Of a stretch of DNA of 64,000 bases, positions 45,100 through 56,980 are shown one piece after another. Below the pieces are notes generated by a model. That model ran no database searches. It saw only the letters and a program-made list of their open reading frames with translations, and was not told where the DNA came from. Origin of the DNA: Gnetum montanum (lineage: Eukaryota; Streptophyta; Gnetopsida; Gnetales; Gnetaceae); contig MNCI01006623.1 of assembly GCA_015680685.1 (NCBI GenBank), positions 163,573 through 227,572 of the forward strand. The letters run 5' to 3'. Position 1 is the first letter of the stretch. Each line of letters opens with the position of its first letter. The position numbers and the translations under genes are program-made.

Positions 45100-47059
45100 A
45101 ACCAAAACATTATGGCCAAAACTATGTCTTAGTCTAAATTATGCATAACTTTAGAAAAAGTATCTAAATTATGCATAAATTTAAAAAAACAAAAGCAGGC
45201 ATAAGTTTAGAAAAAGCATCTAAAATTATGCGAAGCATTCATAAATTTGTAAAAAACATCTAAACTATGCACAAATTTAGAAAAAATCATGATAAACTTA
45301 GAAAAATCCATGAATCCATAACAAAAACTTATTTAAAATAGAAAATGGTTTTAATATCATAGAAAAGGAAAAAAAATCAACCATTTCTTTTTGGGCAATA
45401 CACTACAACCATGAGTTTTGCCATGATTTGCACAACCTTAGCAAAAAATTCATAAAAAAATTTGTTTTAAACCCAATCAGAGTGATTCCACCTCTATTGG
45501 AAAGCTAAATCCAAATTCTATGTAGCCATGACTAGGAAATAGAAAGAGCCTTTTCCAATTTGAAAATTTCATATATCTACATGAAATTACAATAGCAGCA
45601 CAAACAACCTAACTTTGCAACGTTTGGAAAATAGCCATAACTTTCTCATTGCAAAGCCAAATTAAACGACACAACAACCATTGAGAAGCTTAAACAAATA
45701 GCTAAAAACCTATAAACTTTGATTTCACAAATATATAGCCATTTTATTAAGAAAAAAATACACAATGTATCTTACTTTTTCATGGTAAAACTTCAAAAAA
45801 CCCAAAGCCTAAATTTCATAAAGCCATTAAAATAGTTGAAATAGCCAAAATCATTGATTAAATTGACATTAGAATAATGGGGTAGGATTCTATTGAAATT
45901 TAATTTTAACAAATTGTAAAGCCTAGATATGAGAAAAATAGCCATACTCCAAGATTTTGGTTAAAAGGCACAAAACAACAAGCCCTATTTTCAAAATCAA
46001 ATCTACAAAAGCTAAAGTGATAGAACAACCATAGATCTACATGGGAGTAGCCAAAATAGGAGGTGAAATTTTGTCAAAATTCTAACATAATCCCCCCATC
46101 AAAGTAGATTTGAAAAAAAATGGCCCTAACACTTGGAAAGAAAAAATAAGAAAAATCACAAAAAATAAAGGCAAAAATAGGTAAAATGGCATACCTTTGA
46201 GTAATGACAGATGGGGCCTAAATGAAGATAGGCCTTGGGACCTCTAATAATTCCATAGAGATCTCATACATCCTCTAGATTATGGGATTCTTGGACTTTC
46301 CTCCTCTCTATTTTGGGCAAATGACAAGCTCAACGTTGAGAAAGAGAATAATTGGGAGAAGATGAGGGTTCTGCACTAGCTGCAAGGGAGATGGGAGGAT
46401 TCCATGCTAAAGATTGATTGTGGCTACCACAAGAATCTCTACCAGAGCTCTCCTCCAATGCACTATTGCTAAAGAATGACAATTATGAGCAAATTTTACA
46501 AATTTTGACTTATAAAACCCATCAAAACTTAAACAAAAACCCCAATTGCTAATTCAGTGCACCATGACTACAAGTGAAATAAATTCAAAGGGGGAAAATT
46601 TTAGTTTATGTTGATTTTAGGGGGGAAATAAATTTACTTTCCAAAATTTTAAATTTTTTAATGGTGGTCCCCACCCTGTGCCTTCCCTTTTTGACCAAAC
46701 TTATCAATTTTATTGCTTAAAACATTATGGCAACCTTACCCCCATGCATCCATGTTGGGAATACCATGCCCAATGTGGAAACATGTTTATAATTTTAAAA
46801 ATTTATTAACATTATAATATCTTTCTATTTTTAGTAACCTAGAGCTACCTTTTTCAACCTTAGATTTCCAAATTTAGACAAAACATGAGAATGGCTAAGT
46901 ACCATGGATTTCCACATTAGGGTAGTAGTGCCCAACATAGAAGAAAGTGGGTAACACTCACGCTTACCTTCCAAATACTCATATAGGACAAATTGGACTC
47001 TAAAGTGCACCCCACATGACCTAGAACCCCTCCAAGCGTCTCTAGTAGCCTCGAAACCT
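45100..47059. other. AT-rich filler of element C, no gene
   Basis: Short degenerate repeats of ATAAATTTAGAAAAA and ATCTAAATTATGC lie at 45,130-45,310. The rest (45,310-47,059) shows no coding region or recognisable domain. It lies inside the expanded protease-RT interval of C. Confidence 0.45.
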
Positions 47060-50000
47060 CACCAAAGCTAGTTGAAACTAGTCAAAACTAGTTGAAACAT
47101 AGGGTTTGGTGTTTTCCACACCAAAAGAGACTTCTTCCATGCTAAGCCTTTCACCCTCAACATGGAAAGAGGGAAAAGGCGAAAAATAACTTAAATTGGT
47201 TACCTAATGGCCATTTCTTGATGTCCAATGATCCCTAGAACCTGCTAGAACCCTCCAAAGCTTCTAGAAGCCCCAAAATGGGCAAAAATGACACATATTT
47301 GTTATCCCCCTCTCATCCACATTGGGGCCACCATTCCTAGCATGGAAAAAAGTGGGGAAGTTACATGAGGCACTTAGAAGCCTCCAAACTATCAAATCTT
47401 AACACACAACATTGACCATTGACATCGACAACCCTAGAGATTGACATGCATGGTTGATTAGTTGTAGATCTAGCCTAGATCTAACTTTATTAATTCAAAG
47501 GACATATTCCATGCTAAGCCTTCAACCCCTAGCATGAGAAAAAGGGGAAAAGCTTGAAAACCTTCTCACAGTGCCCAAAACAACCATATTTGACCTTAGG
47601 CATTGATGACCAATTTCGACAACCATGTGAGCATTCATGCATGGCCAAATTTATCAAAAATGATCAAAAAAATAATTCCCCCCCCCCCCCCCCCCAGTTT
47701 CCATGCTAAGAATAGAAGCTTAAATGTGGAAAGAGGGGGCAAGTCCAAAAAATATCTTATGACCCTTAAAACAATCAAATTTTAAAGTCAAATGATAGTA
47801 GGCAACACCAACAACCTTAGGGGCTTGCATGCATAACTAATAGTGGCCAAAAGTGACCAAAAATCATTTTCCATAATTTTTCACACTAATATTGGAAGCC
47901 CTAGCATGGAAATGGGGGAAGCCCAAAAAATTCCTTGTCAACCTTAAAATAATAAAATTTTAACATTAAGTAGTAGTAGTCATCACCAACAAACCCAAAA
48001 ACCTTCATACATGGTCAAAATTTGCCAAAAATCACCAAAAATATTTTTCCCCCTCTTTCCATGTTAAGCATGGAAGCCCTAGCTTGGAAAAGGAGGGAAA
48101 GCCCAAAAACCACTTATCAATCTTTAGGACAACCAAATTTTAACACCAGACATTGACCATCATTGCTAGCAACCTCGAAAGCCTGCATGCATGACCAAAA
48201 TTGGCCATAAAGCATTAAAATGATTTTAGTCCAATTTGTTATACTAATCATGGAAGCCCTAGTATGGTAAAATGGAGGAAGTCTAGAAAAACCTTTAAAA
48301 ACTGTAAAATGGCTAGTTTTGGCTCTAAACCTCAATCCTCAACCTTGGTAACCCTAGAGGTTGACATGCAAAGTCAATTGAGGTCAAAATGGATCAAAAC
48401 TTCACTTCCCTTTTTTTTCACACTAATCATAAAAGCCTTATCATGGGAGAAAAAGATCCAAAATTCCATTTGGAAATGCCCAAAATTTCCAAAACTACCT
48501 TAGTACTTAACCCTTACAACCTCAAAGGCTGACATGCAAAGTCAATTGAGGGAAAAATGGATCAAAAATCTACTCTACCTCATTTTCCAGACTGATCATA
48601 GAAGTCTTAGTGTGAAAAAATTTGGAAATCCAAAAAGCCATTTGGTAATTCCCAACATTGCAAAAACTTAAGAATAGACCCTAGTCCTCGACCCCAGTAG
48701 GCCCGAGGGCTAACATGCAAACTTCATTAAGGGAAAAATGGGTCAAAAATTTACTTTCCCTTGTATTCAAGATTAAGCATGGAAGCCTCAACATGGAAGA
48801 AAATGGTGAAGCTAGAAAACCATTTGAGAATGCATAAAATTACCAAAACTTCAAGCCAAACCCAAGTCCTTAACCCCGGTAGCCCTGGGGGCTGACATGC
48901 AAAGTCAATTAAAGAAAAAATGGGTCAAAAATCCACTCCCCCTAATTTTCCATAACATGGAAGCCTCAACATGGAAGAAATTTGGGAAGTTAAAAATCCA
49001 TTTGGGAATGCCAAAAACTTACCAAAACTTAAGGCAAGAACCAAGTCCTCAACCCTGGTAGCCCTAGGGCTGACATGCAAAGTCGATTGAGGGTAAAATG
49101 GGTAAAAAATTTACTCCCCCTTATTTTCCACATTGATCATGGAAGCTTCAATGTGTAAGAAAATGGGGAGCTAAGACGCCATTTGGGAATACCCAAAATT
49201 TTCAAAACTTAAGGCTAGACCTAAGTCCCTGACCTCAACAACCCTAGAGGTTGACATGTAAAGTCCATTGAGGTCAAAATGGGTCAAAAATACACTTCCC
49301 TTTGTTTTCCATTTTGGGAATGGAAGCCTCAACATGGATGAAAGGTGGAAAGCCAAAAAAACCATTTGGGAATGCTCAAAATTACCAAAACTTAAGGTCA
49401 TACCCAAGTCCTTCACCCTAATAGCCCCATGGGCTGACATGCAAAGTCGATTAAGGGAAAAATGGGTTAAAAATCCACTTCCCCTTGTTTTCCACATTGA
49501 GCATGGATGCCTCATCATGGAAGAAAGGGGGAATCCAAAACACCATTTGGGAATGCTCAAAATTGCAAAACCTTAAGGCCAAACCTAAGTCATCGACCCC
49601 AGTATCCTCGAGGATTGACATGCAAAGTTAATTGAGGGGAAAATGGGTCAAAAATACACTCCCCCTTGTTTTCCACCTAGAGCATGGAAGTATTAATATG
49701 GAAGAGATTGGGGAAACCAAAACACCATTTGGTAATATAGGCTATACCCAAGTCCTTAACCCTGGTAGCCCTAAGGACTGACATGTAAAGTTGATTAAGG
49801 AAAAAATAGGTCAAAAATCCACTCCCTATTATTTTCTACACTAAGCATGGAAGCCTCAACATGGGAAAAATGGGGGAAGCCAAAACAACCACTTGGGAAT
49901 GCCAAAAATTACCAAAACTTAAGGTTAGACCCAAGTCCTCAATCTTGGTAGCCCCAAGGGCTGACATGCAAAGTTGATTAAAGGTAAAATGTGTCAAAAA

Positions 50001-50970
50001 TTTACTCTCCCTTTTTTTCCACATTGATCATGGAAGCCTTAGAATGAAAGAAATGGTGAAGCCAGAAAACCATTTGGGAATGCCTAAAATTACCAAAACT
50101 TGAGGCCAAACCCAAGTCCTCGACCCAGTAACCCCAAGGGCTTACATGCAAAGTCGATCAAAAGTAAAATGGGTTAAAAATCCACTTCCCCTTATTTTTG
50201 ACATTAAGCATGAAATAATTAGTGTGGAAGAAATGTGACAAGTTAGAAAACCATTTGGGAATGCCCAAAATTACCAAAACTTGAGGCTAGATCTAAGTCC
50301 TTAGGCCCAGTAGCCCCAAGGGTTGACATACAAAGTTAATTAAGGATAAAATGGGTTAAAAATTTACTTCCCATTGTTTTCCACACTGATCATGGAAAAC
50401 TCAATGTGGAAGAAATGGGAGAAGCCAAAAAACTATTTGGAAATGCCTAGAATTACCAAAACTTGAGGCCAAACCCAAGTCCTCAACCCTAGTAGCCCTA
50501 GAGGTTGACATGCAAAGTTGATTGATGTCAAAATTGGTCAAAACTCCACTCCCCATTGTTTTCCACTCTAAGCATGGAAGCCTCAATGTGGAAGAAAAGG
50601 GAAAGGTGGAAAAACCATTTGGTAATGTCCAAAATTGCCAAACTTATGATCAAACATCAATCCTCAACCCTAGTAGCCTTGGAGGTTGACATGCAAAGTC
50701 AATTGAGGTCAAAATTGGTCAAAAATATACTCCTCCTTGTTTTTCACCTTGATCATGGAAGAAAGGAGGAAAGCCAAAAACACTTGAGAATGCTCAAAAT
50801 TTCCAAAACATGAGGCTAGACCTGAGTGTTGGACCCCAATAGCCCTATGGGCTGACATGCAAAGTTGATTAAGAGAAAAATGAGTCAAAAATCAACTCCC
50901 CCTTATTTTCCACACTATGCATAGAAGCCTCAACATGGAAGAAATGGGGGAGTCATTTCAACACATATTG
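47060..50970. repeat. Satellite array, about 180-bp monomer, about 21 copies
   Basis: Anchor TGACATGCAAAGT recurs at about 48,362, 48,530, 48,711, 48,892, 49,070, 49,250, 49,434, 49,615, 49,779, 49,962, 50,142, 50,324, 50,506, 50,687 and 50,851, spacing 164-184 bp. Older, more diverged copies run back to about 47,060. Each monomer holds GTCAAAAAT, TTTTCCACA, GCATGGAAGCCTCAACATGG, CCATTTGGGAATGCCCAAAA and CTTGGTAGCCC-type blocks. The frames open across it are repeat artefacts. It lies within element C, between the lost opposite-strand gene and RT. Confidence 0.9.
47678..47695. repeat. 18-base C homopolymer
   Basis: Falls where other monomers of the satellite read ACTCCCCCTT before TTTTCC, so a run of about five C has lengthened or been miscalled. 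Confidence 0.85.
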
Positions 50971-51704
50971 ACCCTCAAAAAAACCTTGAATTACCTTGGA
51001 ACAAAGTTAAAAGATTCCCAAGATCTAGATCTGGGCTCTAATCACCTAGTTAATTATGTTTAACCTTATTTTTTGCTTGGATTTTGATCCCCCATGCTAA
51101 CCCCACTCTTTTCCATGTTGGCTAGTGTAGAAACAAGGGGAGAAGACTTCAAGACTTGCTTTTTGGCCTTTACAAATCTCTAGAGCACCCAATTTTGATG
51201 GACCTAATCTTACACGGCCTTGGGAAGGCCTTGGGACCTCAATTTTGGACCTCTGAACATCCCAAAACATATTTTCCTTAGTCTCTATAGGAAGGGTCCC
51301 TGTTATCACACTGAGCCCAGCATGGAAGCCTCAAAGCACTTGATTTTTGGGTCTAGAGAGCCTAGAAACAACCCATATTGGTGCCTAAACTCACCTAATA
51401 TTCTTGTAGCCTTAAAACATGGCTAGCTAAAGCCTAAAACTAGCAAAACCTAATCATTTTTTAACCTATATTAACCAAATTTTAATAGATATAGCCTGAT
51501 TTTTTTAATTTATGACTTATTACATGATGTTTTAGCTTGTTTTGGACTTATGTTGCCTTGTTGAAATGGTTGACCTTCTGTGGCCTCTATAAAGCCCTAT
51601 ATGTCCTTTTTTGGCTTATTATAGCTCTATTTGTCCTTTTTCTAGCCTTTAAATCATATTAAATAATGGAGTTTGAGCTTCCCTCACCACTGTTTGAAAC
51701 CATA
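50971..51704. other. Spacer after the satellite, no gene
   Basis: I see no gene. GGAAGCCTCAA-type blocks of the satellite fade out here. Confidence 0.4.
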
Positions 51705-51800
51705 TGACCATGGCCCACTAAGGCCTTAAACTAGCATCATAGTTCACCAAGACTATAAACTAGTATCATGGCCTACTAAGGCCTAAAACTAACAAAACTA
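51705..51800 (+). repeat. Hairpin-unit array before RT, element C
   Basis: Three units. GGCC, loop CACTAA, GGCC (51,712-51,725); AGTT, CACCAA, GACT (one wobble); GGCC, TACTAA, GGCC. Each is followed by T(T/A)(T/A)AAACTA. Same place as in A and B. Confidence 0.7.
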
Positions 51801-52004
51801 TGGCCTTTATTGATCATTTGTAGCCTTACTACTTGTAATTCCCCTTGTTTGACCCTTGTGTAACATTTGTTCACCTCTATTACACTTTTCTATATTAACC
51901 TTATCTCATTGATGACCTTGAATGACCTTGATTGCATTAGATTTGCACATGTTTTATGACATTTTAACATCATTTATTTACTTTTACCCAAGTGCCACTT
52001 AATA

Positions 52005-52024
52005 TGCTTTTGGTTGATGTGTAG
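52005..52024 (+). other. Sense-strand splice-acceptor-like site before RT, element C
   Basis: CTTTTGGTTGATGTGTAG, with AG at 52,023-52,024, then GATCAAAGTATGAG in frame with the RT leader. Third copy of the site seen in A and B. Confidence 0.5.
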
Positions 52025-53375
52025 GATCAAAGTATGAGTTCCTAGGAGCAAATAAATTTGCCATTATGTCTACATGGACCTCATGATGATATTAAATGGT
52101 GCCTCGACTATGATTACCTAGATTCTAATCTTGAGGATCTTGTAGACCACATAGCCTCAATAGAGAAACCCCTAGAATGGCCTAAAAACCTAGCCAAAAC
52201 CCTTGACTTAGAATAGGTAGACATAACTAAATATCCTTTAGTTGAGGTTCCTATCACAACACACAGTGATGAGGAGAAAACCCTTAAATTAAGTTTCTCA
52301 CTAGAGCCTCTATGTGTCCAAGATATCACTAAGGTCTTATAAAATAAGATTAAGGAATTTGCCTAGTCAAATGAAGATATGCTAGGCCTAGACCCACATC
52401 TAGTCCAACACGACATCATACTAGATCCTAGCATTAGACCAATTAAGCAAAAAGTATGCAAGATTAAACCTAATTTGGCCTTGGTAGTTCACGATGAAAT
52501 CTCAAAGCTCTACCAAGTAGGTTTCATTAGGGCTATCAATTATGTAGAATGGGTATCCAACATAGTCATAGTCCCTAAGAAAAATGGGAGTATCTATATT
52601 TGCATTGATTTTTGAGACCTAAATAAAGCCACCATTAAGAATAACTTTTCTTTACCTAGTATTGATCAACTTATTGATACTACAACTGGACATGCCTTGT
52701 TGTCCTTTATGGATGAGTTCTCAGGATATAACCAAATTAGAATCAACCTAGAGCACCAACTCAACATAACCTTTATGACCCCATGAGGTACCTTTTGTTA
52801 TACAATGATTCCCTTTGGCCTTAAGAACACCGAAGCAACATACCAGAGAGCCATGACCTATATCTTCAGTGATTACATGTTGGTTTGCTTAATGATTACG
52901 TAGATGACATAGTCGTGAAGTCTAAGATAGCTAATGATCATACCAATGACCTAGATCTTGTGCTTAAACAATGCCCAAAGTATGAGCTCAGGCTCAATCC
53001 AAAGAAGTATATCGTTGGTGTCAAGATAGATAAGATGCTTGGCTTTGGAGTATCTGAAGCAGGGATACGTGTAGATCTTGATAAGGTTAAGGCCATATCT
53101 AAATTGGTAGCACCTACCAATCTTAAAGAGCTTCAAGGATTGCAAGGTAGACTACATTTTATTTTTAGGCTTATCAATAGTCGTACGGATAAGTTACACC
53201 CCATGCACCACTTGCATAGGAAAGGAGTTCACTATGAGTGGACAACTCAATGCCAGGAAGCCTTTGAAAACCTTAAGTAAGAATTAACACAACTACCTAC
53301 AGTCTATCCTCCACAAGAGGGTAAACCATTTTATATTTATCTCACCATTTATGATACAGCCATTAACTCTCTACT
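52025..53375 (+). pseudogene. Reverse transcriptase pseudogene, element C
   Basis: The best preserved RT here. Leader with P-H-D-D and L-D-L-E; then E-D-M-L-G-L-D-P-H-L (52,375), K-Q-K-V-C-K-I-K, E-W-V-S-N-I-V-I-V-P-K-K-N-G (52,545-52,590), S-L-P-S-I-D-Q-L-I-D-T-T, F-M-D-E-F-S-G-Y-N-Q-I, I-P-F-G-L-K-N-x-E-A-T-Y-Q-R-A-M and Y-V-D-D at 52,897-52,908. A one-base frame change lies near 52,880. The part 52,885-53,280 is open through L-K-E-L-Q-G-L-Q-G-R. Stops in frame are few (four to five), mostly TGA and TAG. Confidence 0.9.
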
Positions 53376-54350
53376 CTATTAGAAACATGATGATAGAGTA
53401 TAAATGCTTGTATACTACCTTAGCCATGCACTACTAGCCCACGAGACCCGATACACTGAATTGGAGAAGCATTTCCTAGCACTAGTCTTTTCTTTGAAGA
53501 AATGGAGACACTACCTCTTTAGAAGCCAAGTTAACATAATTTGCAAGGACTACTCATAGCCATAATGATCCACATGAAAGTAGTGTATAGCCTAATGAAA
53601 ATCCATAACCACAAAGTTCGACCTTCATTACATCTCTCAATCCTCAACAAAAGGTTAAGCTATAGCCATACAACTCATAGTTTCACTGGTTGATGACCAA
53701 GCAGCCATAGATCCTAAGTTTCTTGATGAACACATTAACATAGTTAGCCAAGTGCCCAATGGTTATGAGGTAGCCATGAACTTTGATAGAGCTTCAACTA
53801 CCCATGGGGCCAATGTTGCTACCATCATGACATTTCCATCTACTGAAATCCAATCCTTTAACTATTGTTTTGGGTTCCTATGTACCAACAACATAGTAGA
53901 ATATGAGGGTTTGATTAGAAGGATGATGGTAGCTCATGACCTAGGAATTAGATGGCTAGCCATCAATGGTGATTCACAATTCATGGTTAACCAAGTAACT
54001 TAAGTCTATGCATACAAAGATAAGCACTTACAACCTTACTACAACCTAGGAAAGTAATTATTACAATAATTCATAGATGTTGATATTGAACACATACCTT
54101 GAAATGAAAATTCCATAGCTAATTCAATTGCAACAATAGCCCTTAATGTGACATCAGATGTGTTTAGCAAGTTACCCACCTTAACTATGGACTATGCTAC
54201 TCCCATTAGACAAAACATTGAGGATACCTTTGTGTCCATCATTCATACTACTCCTTCCAAGGAGTGGTATGATGATAACAAATTTTACCTTATGCATGGT
54301 GAATCCTCACAAGGCCTTACTACTTCTTAGAAGGATGTCATACACTAGTG
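53376..54350 (+). pseudogene. RNase H and second RNase H, element C
   Basis: First RNase H about 53,330-53,680 (Y-I-Y-L, L-E-K-H-F-L-A-L-V-F, W-R-H-Y-L-F). Second, archaeal-type RNase H at 53,752-54,003, open for 83 codons: M-N-F-D-R-A-S-T-T-H-G (catalytic Asp kept, Gly to Arg beside it), C-T-N-N-I-V-E-Y-E-G-L and N-G-D-S-Q-F-M-V-N-Q. Further on, N-S-I-A-N-S-I-A (usual A-D-x-L-A). It then passes into the linker to integrase. Confidence 0.85.
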
Positions 54351-55506
54351 GTTGAAGCCGTATGTCATCGTAGGTGACAACATATTATGTCAATGGTCTT
54401 ATGATGGCATACTCCTAAGGTGCTTAGGCAAGACTAAAGCTAGAATACTCCTAGAGGAGGTTCACAAGGGTGTTTTTGATGGACATATAGCACCTCGATC
54501 CATAACCACTAAGATTAGATGGTTAGGCTACTATTGGCCCCATATGGAAAATGACTGCCTACAAAAGATTAAATGATGCAACACATGCCAATGATATAAC
54601 AATGTGATACATGTATCACTGATTGAGTTGCATATGACCTAGATAACATGGCTATTTTAATGATTAGGGTTGGATATCATTGGACCCATAACACCTAAAT
54701 CTACTGAAAGGCATAGCTTTATCATCACTACAACTAAATAGCTTACCAAGTGGATTGAAGCTATTACCCTAAGAAAGATCACATCTAAACAAGTTTTGAA
54801 GTTTATCCTAGACAACATTGTAGCTCATTTTGGCACACCCATGACCATAGTTATAGATAATTGATGTAAATTCAGCATCCAAGAAACCAAGGATTTCTAT
54901 CACAACCTACACATTAAGCATTCTTTCTTGTCATCTTACTACCCTTAAGCCAATGGAGAAGTAGAAGCAAGCAACAAGGCCATCATTAACTTGCTCAAGA
55001 AGATGCTCAACAATAGCAAGTGGAAGTGGCATGAGCAACTTGTCCATGCACTATGGGCATATAGAACAACCTATCACACAAAAACTAGCATGACCTCTTA
55101 TAGCCTTCATTAAGATTCTGAAGCTATTTCACCTTTTGAAGTATAGGTACCATCAATTTGAGTATCCTTGACTAACTTCATCAATGATAAGAAAAGCAAG
55201 GATTTGTAGATAGTAGTGCTAGATTTGGTGGAAGAGCAACATATGTAAGCACTTTCTCACATCAAGTACTATCAAGAGAGGAAAAAGCAACAACATCATC
55301 ATAAGCTAATCATGCATGAGATCAAGGACGTGGATCTCATCCTAAAAGTTATCTTTGAGTATGCAAACAAATTATCAGCTAACTATGAAGGGCCCTTCCT
55401 TGTCTCTAGAGCCTATGGATATGGAGCATTCAAAATAGCTAAGATGGACAGGAATGAGTTGGTTAATCTAGTTAATTATTCCTATCTAAAGCCATACTAC
55501 ATGTAG
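54351..55506 (+). pseudogene. Integrase pseudogene, element C
   Basis: Zinc domain in 54,352-54,600 (V-H-K-G-V-F-D-G-H-I-A-P-R, then C-N-T-C-Q; one Cys codon next to a stop). Core: L-D-I-I-G-P-I (54,670), V-I-D-N (54,855) and A-N-G-E-V-E-A-S-N-K (54,950-54,980), so all three acidic residues remain. C-terminal: L-W-A-Y-R-T-T and the open tail 55,312-55,506, Y-E-G-P-F-L-V-S-R-A-Y-G-Y-G-A-F-K, ending Y-L-K-P-Y-Y-M. Six or more stops lie between. Confidence 0.85.
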
Positions 55507-55549
55507 CTAATCAATCATCAACAAGGATGCCTACTTTTAATGATCTTCT

Positions 55550-55665
55550 ACAACGTTAAAGTAGAAACATAGTATGCTACAACCTTAAACTAGTAACACA
55601 ACCTACCAAGGACTTAAACTGGTACCATGGCCCACCATGACATTAAACTAGCAACATTGGTGACC
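55550..55665 (+). repeat. Decayed hairpin-unit array after integrase, element C
   Basis: Three or four units with TTAAACTAGTA-type ends. Stems are mostly broken; GGCC/GACA is an example. Same position as the arrays at 12,085 and 41,521. Confidence 0.55.
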
Positions 55666-55765
55666 TAGATAGCCTGATTCTCATATGGCCTTTATGCATT
55701 GCAACATTATAAGATGTAGTGGTGTCTTATATTCTTTATCAATGCCTCTTGGGTCAATCCTCCAT

Positions 55766-55786
55766 ACACCAACCAAGAGGAACCAT
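55766..55786 (+). other. Polypurine tract of element C
   Basis: CACCAACCAAGAGGAACCAT directly before the LTR start TGAAAC. The core AAGAGGAACC aligns with AAGAGGGGCC of A. Confidence 0.55.
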
Positions 55787-56980
55787 TGAAACACTACAAA
55801 ATTTTGCATGTTATAACTAATCTTTAACATGTAGCTTTCACCCTATGCAACTCGAGGAAAAATTTCATTGTAAATGTGAAAATTGTAATCCACAATGGGA
55901 AATTTCACATACTTTATACTTTTGGGGTCAAAAATGCCTTATAAGTGGTCAAAGCCTCATTTCCCAAGTGAAAAAAGTCACTTATTATCTATATTTGGGC
56001 TTCGAAGGGTCAAGAATGCCTTTTGGAGTGCCAAAATCGGCAATTTAATGGGTTATATGGGGGTAGAAAATTTTCTATGCTAAAAACACATGTAGGAAGG
56101 TAGATATCACCTACCCTTATCATGGAAGGGTAGAGGTTTGAAAACCTTCCCTCCCTTCAATGTGGAGACCAAAGATGCATTTTAGAAAGTTTCCACTCAA
56201 ACCAAAATGTTTCCCCCAACTTGGAAACTTTTTCCCCAGCCTAGAAAGTTTCCCCCCTTCAATGTGAAGACCAAAGGAACATTTTGGAAACTTTTTTCTC
56301 AAAATGAAAAGTTCTCCCCCCACCTCCCAACTTGGAAACTTTCCCCCCAGCTTAGAAATTTCCTTCCCCTCTCCCCACTTAACTTGGAAACTACCCCCCC
56401 ACACCCACCCCCACCCACTCCCCATTCCCCCCCTCCCCCCCACCACAAACCTAGAAAGTTTCCCCCTAGCTTGGAAAGTTTTTCCCCTAGCTTGAAAAAA
56501 TTCCCCCTAGCCTAGAAATTTCCCCACCCCTACTATGGAAAATCCAAACCCCTAGTGTGGAAGCCACAAGAAGCAAAATTCATCAAATTAAGCACTTTAA
56601 CATTGACCAACCACTTCAACAAGCATGGTGGAGAGCTCAGCATGGAAGATTCATCTCTAGCATGGAAGGGATACTCTAGTTACTATTTTTAGTAAATGGA
56701 ATGGCCATGGGGGGAAGCACTTACTATTTTTAGTAACCCCCTAAATTTTGGTACCCATTTCACCTAAATTTGGCAACCATTTTGTAGCAAGATTACATAA
56801 AACTTTGTAGCTATTTTACAGCCATTTTGTAGCCTAATCATAGCCAATTTGCAACCCCATTTATGGGCCAAATACCCTATAAAAATAAAACTGTAACACC
56901 ATTTATAGGTTCCAAACATTTATCTTACATTCAATAATTTTGGAGCAAGGTTCAACATTTTTTAGCAATTCTAAGCAAAA
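55787..56980 (+). mobile_element. 3' LTR of element C, truncated
   Basis: Starts TGAAACACTACAAAATTT. About 55,787-56,060 matches the LTR of I (7,440-7,776) in inverted orientation. A C-rich stretch of TTTCCCCC-type repeats follows (56,100-56,560), then CAGCATGGAAG-type blocks also found in the 180-bp satellite, then a TATA box (TATAAAAA, 56,878-56,885). The R-U5 end is missing: near 56,980 the sequence becomes the integrase end of element D. Confidence 0.75.
56100..56560. repeat. C-rich repeats with a strong G-quadruplex/i-motif candidate
   Basis: Units of about 30-35 bp around GGAAACTTTCCCCCAGC. At 56,393-56,445 the plus strand has at least eight runs of three or more C within about 50 bases; the minus strand could fold as G-quadruplex. 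It lies in the LTR of C about 430 bp upstream of its TATA box. Confidence 0.75.

Larger units (their letters stand above)
41890..56980 (+). mobile_element. Element C: third copy of the family, lacking gag, expanded by tandem repeats
   Basis: Begins inside the gag-protease linker (match to 31,090 onward of B) directly after the end array of B. It keeps protease (split by solo LTR H), the GGCC array, the last exon of the opposite-strand gene, RT, RNase H domains, integrase, end array, polypurine tract and a 3' LTR cut short near 56,980. The protease-RT interval is 8.7 kb instead of 6.0 kb, because tandem repeats replace most of the opposite-strand gene. Confidence 0.8.

Noticed and set aside
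49171-50813. Repeated similar frames of 60-129 codons
   Set aside because: They arise because 180 is a multiple of three, so each satellite monomer repeats the same frame. No codon-level conservation is apparent.
47060-50970. The 180-bp array as a centromere satellite
   Set aside because: The length fits, but it is short, diverged, and contained in element C. Nothing shows a centromere.
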